Source: an uncultured Collinsella sp. (GTDB lineage Bacteria; Actinomycetota; Coriobacteriia; Coriobacteriales; Coriobacteriaceae). Taken from it: a DNA stretch of 7,549 nt. A model generated the notes under the pieces. The model had not been told where the DNA came from and did no database searches. It was given only the letters and a program-made list of their open reading frames with translations. Each line of letters begins with the position of its first letter. Within the stretch, counting starts at the first letter, position 1. Of this stretch, positions 4,856-7,549 are shown piece after piece. The position numbers and the translations under genes are program-made. The stretch spans positions 1-7,549 of the forward strand of contig USHT01000045.1 of assembly GCA_900554455.1 (NCBI GenBank), given 5' to 3'.

Positions 4856-5770
4856 CTACTCCTCCCCCATGAGCTCGCCAGCGTTGCGGCGCAGCCATTC
4901 AAAGCACAGCGCCGTGGTCGCCTGGGCAACATTGAGGCTCTCGGTCATGCCGCGCTGGGGAAGCTTGGTCAAAAAGTCGCATTTCTCGAGCACCAGGCGC
5001 GAGATGCCGTCGCCCTCGGAGCCCATGACGAGCGCCACGCGGCCCTCGAAGGGAGCATCCCAGCAACTGCCTTCGGCGTGCTCGGAGGCACCGCCCACCC
5101 AAAAGCCAGCGGCCTTAAGATCGTCGAGCGCACGGGCGATGTTGGGCACCTGCGCGATAGGCAGATGCATGACGGCGCCGGCTGAAGTCTTGTAGCTGCC
5201 CACGGTCACGCCGGCGGCACGCTTGTTGGCGATGATGACGCCGGCCGCACCCACAACCTCGGCGGAGCGCACGATGGCACCAAAGTTGCCGTCGTCAGTC
5301 ACATGGTCGAGCACCACGACAAGTGCCGGGCCCTCGCCTGCGCGGTCGAGAATATCGGCGACATCGGCATAGGGGAAGTTGCCAACCTCAAGCGCAATGC
5401 CCTGGTGGGCGCCATGGCTCGACAGTGCGTCGAGCTGCGCGCGCTGCACATACTTAATGCGGACACCCGCGGCGTTGAGGTCGTCGACCAGGCGCGACAA
5501 GGCGGCATCGCGCTCCCCGCCCTCGGCAATGAGCGCGCACTTGATGGGAAAACCAGTGCGCAGTGCCTCGGCGGCAGCACGGCGACCTTCGATAAACTCG
5601 CCCTTGGGAACCTGGACGTTATCGCGGCTACGCTCGCGCTGCGGGCGAGCAGCCTGTGAGCGCTCGCGCTGGCCCTTGGGAGCGGCAGTGCGGTCGTTGC
5701 GGCGACCCGGACGCGAGCCAGAAGCAGCCTGTTTGCCGCCACGAGGCGCACGCTTGCGATTGTCGGCCAT
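4856..5770 (-). CDS. rlmB: 23S rRNA (guanosine-2'-O-)-methyltransferase RlmB (TrmH/SPOUT family)
   Basis: A 304-residue protein. It uses S-adenosylmethionine to methylate a ribose in the 23S rRNA peptidyl-transferase region (G2251 in E. coli). A long, low-complexity, Arg/Lys-rich tail (1-52) precedes the SpoU substrate-binding domain (about 55-130: EFIEGRRAAAEAL, then SHGAHQGIALEV). The SPOUT catalytic domain shows motif 1 VVLDHVTDDGNFGAIVRSAE (152-171; Asn162 and Arg168 are the expected functional residues), motif 2 ALVMGSEGDGIS (246-257) and motif 3 ESLNVAQATTALCFEWLRR (277-295) of the trefoil knot. The basic tail makes it longer than the roughly 245-residue E. coli enzyme; extended tails are common in actinobacteria. 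An AAGGAGG site (5784-5778) lies 7 nt before ATG 5770. It is the first gene of a pair with the NYN RNase. The upstream 182 bp hold no clear promoter that I can defend, so read-through from the oxidoreductase-like frame is possible. Confidence 0.95.
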   Translation of the reverse strand: MADNRKRAPRGGKQAASGSRPGRRNDRTAAPKGQRERSQAARPQRERSRDNVQVPKGEFIEGRRAAAEALRTGFPIKCALIAEGGERDAALSRLVDDLNAAGVRIKYVQRAQLDALSSHGAHQGIALEVGNFPYADVADILDRAGEGPALVVVLDHVTDDGNFGAIVRSAEVVGAAGVIIANKRAAGVTVGSYKTSAGAVMHLPIAQVPNIARALDDLKAAGFWVGGASEHAEGSCWDAPFEGRVALVMGSEGDGISRLVLEKCDFLTKLPQRGMTESLNVAQATTALCFEWLRRNAGELMGEE

Positions 5771-5777
5771 AAAGCGG

Positions 5778-5784
5778 CCTCCTT
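5778..5784 (-). promoter_or_regulatory. ribosome-binding site of rlmB
   Basis: AAGGAGG on the minus strand, 7 nt before ATG 5770. A near-perfect Shine-Dalgarno sequence that decides the rlmB start, since the same DNA is also open in other frames further upstream. Confidence 0.85.
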
Positions 5785-5834
5785 AAATAGATAACGAACA
5801 AGAATCGACCGTCCGAGCCACGGCACCTTGCCTT

Positions 5835-5984
5835 TCAATCGTCGGGCATGGGCAAAAGCCCTATGCCCTCCTCTTTCAAGGCACCTCGCCACGCCTGGGA
5901 CTCGCTCGCTGTCCAACCGCTCTCTACGCCGTTCTCCTGCTTGTTGCGCTTCTTACTTCTTCCCGAATTTGATTTTAATCGCAC
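5835..5984 (-). other. possible small ORF (49 codons) after the oxidoreductase-like gene
   Basis: A minus-strand frame overlapping the last codons of the oxidoreductase-like gene, in the +1 frame relative to it, reads through a protein-like stretch containing SKKRNKQENGVES, then GWTASESQAWRG, ALKEEGIGLL and PMPDD before TGA (5837-5835). The only start I see for the full length is a GTG at 5984 without a Shine-Dalgarno sequence. The amino-acid composition looks coding rather than random. It could be a short translationally coupled peptide, a remnant tail, or the true C-terminus of the upstream protein if there is a frameshift. No function can be assigned. Confidence 0.25.
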
Positions 5985-7549
5985 GCTTGAGCGCGTACTT
6001 GCCGAGACTCGGGAGCTTTTGCTCGTATTTGATCATCGTGGAGCACTCGGGGCGGTCGCGATCCAGATGGATGGCGTCAAACGCGCACTTGGTGGTGCAC
6101 AGGCCGCAGCCGATGCACTTGTTGGGATCGACGATTGAGGCACCGCAGCCCAGGCAGCGGGCGGTCTCGGCGCGCACCTGCTCCTCGGTAAAGGTCTCAA
6201 CGTACTCGCTAAACGGCGCGGCCTTCTCGCGTTCGCGGTCCACATGCGCAACCTCGCGGCTCGCGTTATCGTAGCTCTCGAGCACAACGTCGTCGCGGTC
6301 GAGCGCGGTGTAGCGGCGCTGGTTGCGGCCGATGGTGAGCGTGGAGCCCGGCTGCACAAAGCGATGGATGGACACGGCGGCCTCGTGACCGGCGGCGATG
6401 GCATCGATGGCAAAGCTCGGACCGGTATAGACGTCGCCGCCCACAAAGATGTCGGGCTCGGCGGTCTGATAGGTCTGGGGATCGGCAAGGGCGCCCTGGC
6501 CGCGGCCGAGCTCCACCTTGGAGCCAGCCAGCAGGTCGCCCCACACAATGGACTGGCCAATCGACATGATGACACGGTCGGCATCGACACGGCGCAGATC
6601 GTTCTCGTCGTACTCGGGCGCAAAACGGCCCTCGTCGTCAAAGACACGCGTGCAGCGCTTGAAGGTGATACCGCACACACGACCGGCCTCGTCCAGATGG
6701 ACCTCCTTGGGCCCCCAACCGCAGCTGATGTGCGCACCGTCCTCAATGGCCTCGCGACGCTCCTCCTCGCTGGCGGGCATCTGGGCCTCGCTCTCCAGGC
6801 AGAACATCTCAACATGCTCGGAACCCAGACGGCAGGCGTTGCGGGCAACGTCGATGGCCACGTTGCCGCCGCCCACCACGATGGTGCGGCCGGGCAGTGC
6901 GTCGATCTTGCCGCTGTTGACCTCGCGCAAGAAGTCGACGGCCACGGTCACATCCTCGGCATCCTCGCCCGGAATACCGGCAAGGCGGCCGCCCTGGCAG
7001 CCAATGGCCACGTAGAAGGCCTTAAAGCCCTGCGCGCGCAGCTCGTCGAGCGTGTTCACGTCGCCCAGCGTGACGCGGGCGAGGGGAAGACCGTCCACCG
7101 TGATGCCGGGCGCGCCGCTGTCCACGGGCGGGGTGGTCATGTTGAACCACGACCAGAGTGTTTTGGTGGTGTAATAGTCCGCAATGATGATCTCGTCCTG
7201 CGGCACATTGAGCAGAGACTGTGTGTGGCTGTCGAGCGCGTTGTAGAAGCGGCTGTAGGGGATCTCGAATTTCTGCGCCGAGGCGGCATAGGGTGCGATG
7301 ACGGCGGGGTCGAAGACGATGGTCAAGCCCTTGCCGTTGAAGTAGAAGCTCGCGTTGGCGGCAAGGTCGAAGATGTAGGAGGCGTAGTCCTCGAAGTAAT
7401 ACTCGCTCAGCCCCTGCGCGTCGATCTGCTCCAGAACCGCCATCGCCAGCGTGTGCGTCAGCGATTCGCCGAGGGCGCTGTCGGTCGAGGGCTGCGCGTC
7501 CAGACTGTCGAGCGTCAGAAATTCGCCGGTGGTGAGATCGAAGCTCCAG
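5953..7549 (-). CDS. DUF3298 (RsiV-like) domain fused to the C-terminal part of a GltD-like FAD/NADPH oxidoreductase with ferredoxin cluster (5' partial)
   Basis: The frame is open from the window edge, with 531 codons visible; the ATG at 7443 is internal because the coding pattern continues upstream (WSFDLTTGEFLTLDSLD). Numbering from 7443, the region up to about residue 70 matches the RsiV-like DUF3298 fold (ASFYFNGKGLTIVFDPAVIA, 31-50, then APYAASAQKFEIPYSRF). From about residue 129 it becomes a pyridine-nucleotide oxidoreductase like the glutamate synthase small subunit: TLDELRAQGFKAFYVAIG (131-148), NADPH-binding VVGGGNVAIDVAR (189-201), FCLESEAQMPA (214-224), FAD-contacting DIFVGGDVYTGPSFAIDA (331-348). 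The C-terminus holds CLGC (430-433) and a [4Fe-4S] motif C443-x2-C446-x2-C449-x3-C453. The normal N-terminal FAD dinucleotide-binding GxGxxG half of this family is missing from the visible frame. As it stands it cannot be assumed to be an active oxidoreductase; it may be a deletion fusion, a pseudogene or an assembly chimera. Confidence 0.75.
   Translation of the reverse strand, partial: WSFDLTTGEFLTLDSLDAQPSTDSALGESLTHTLAMAVLEQIDAQGLSEYYFEDYASYIFDLAANASFYFNGKGLTIVFDPAVIAPYAASAQKFEIPYSRFYNALDSHTQSLLNVPQDEIIIADYYTTKTLWSWFNMTTPPVDSGAPGITVDGLPLARVTLGDVNTLDELRAQGFKAFYVAIGCQGGRLAGIPGEDAEDVTVAVDFLREVNSGKIDALPGRTIVVGGGNVAIDVARNACRLGSEHVEMFCLESEAQMPASEEERREAIEDGAHISCGWGPKEVHLDEAGRVCGITFKRCTRVFDDEGRFAPEYDENDLRRVDADRVIMSIGQSIVWGDLLAGSKVELGRGQGALADPQTYQTAEPDIFVGGDVYTGPSFAIDAIAAGHEAAVSIHRFVQPGSTLTIGRNQRRYTALDRDDVVLESYDNASREVAHVDREREKAAPFSEYVETFTEEQVRAETARCLGCGASIVDPNKCIGCGLCTTKCAFDAIHLDRDRPECSTMIKYEQKLPSLGKYALKRAIKIKFGKK

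Noticed and set aside
4304..5185. 293-residue plus-strand ORF antisense to rlmB and the NYN gene
   Set aside because: A GC-rich shadow frame with Ala/Arg/His-rich low-information text. Both antisense genes are firmly identified and have good ribosome-binding sites.
5846..5868. Hairpin GGCATGGGC-AAAA-GCCC-T-ATGCC as a terminator between the oxidoreductase-like gene and rlmB
   Set aside because: The stem is bulged and no T-tract follows on either strand, so I do not call it a terminator.
6033..6848. 271-residue minus-strand ORF inside the oxidoreductase-like gene
   Set aside because: Its Ala/Arg/Pro/Ser-rich text is typical of a shifted frame in GC-rich DNA, and the true frame carries clear NADPH and Fe-S motifs.
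1..7549. CRISPR array, insertion sequence or transposase
   Set aside because: No regularly spaced long repeats, terminal inverted repeats with a transposase, or DDE/HUH motifs were seen on either strand.

Overview
The right-hand part of the window (about 4200-7549) is GC-rich and carries a conserved bacterial housekeeping pair: the 23S rRNA methyltransferase gene rlmB followed by a NYN/YacP-type RNase gene. Upstream of them, on the same strand, lies the end of a large oxidoreductase-like reading frame. The GC-rich codon use, the style of these proteins and the many excisionase-like helix-turn-helix proteins suggest a gut actinobacterium of the Coriobacteriia, with Collinsella as my best guess. 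This is an inference from protein appearance, not a database result.

Layout, left to right. Positions 1-2540 form an AT-richer accessory island. A minus-strand operon encodes a small excisionase-like HTH protein (1075-827) and, overlapping it by 11 bp, a protein that looks like a DnaC/IstB helicase-loader ATPase without its nucleotide-binding motifs (837-100). The operon ends at a UUCG-loop terminator (51-73). A 397-residue orphan with a C-terminal zinc-finger-like motif (1195-2388, plus strand) diverges from it; the two promoters overlap in the short intergenic region. Then come three TTGCACA repeats at exact 12-bp spacing, a strong terminator and a tRNA-Thr(UGU) gene (2619-2545, minus), a class of site where mobile elements often integrate.

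Right of the tRNA, a single plus-strand gene (2843-4183) encodes an HTH domain fused to a HipA/CtkA-like kinase. It resembles a toxin-antitoxin pair compressed into one protein. Its leader has an 18-bp inverted repeat and extra half-sites that would suit autoregulation by the protein's own HTH.

Convergent to it are the NYN RNase gene (4852-4211) and rlmB (5770-4856). They are 3 bp apart, clearly co-transcribed, and their probable terminator lies inside the 3' end of the kinase gene. Upstream, the reading frame 7549-5953 (no start in the window) joins an RsiV-like DUF3298 domain to the C-terminal half of a GltD-like FAD/NADPH oxidoreductase with a C-terminal ferredoxin cluster. The FAD-binding N-terminal half expected of that family is absent, so this is either a natural deletion fusion or an assembly chimera.

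The most unusual items are this fusion, the ATPase-dead DnaC-like protein paired with an HTH protein, and the one-gene HTH-kinase with its operator.
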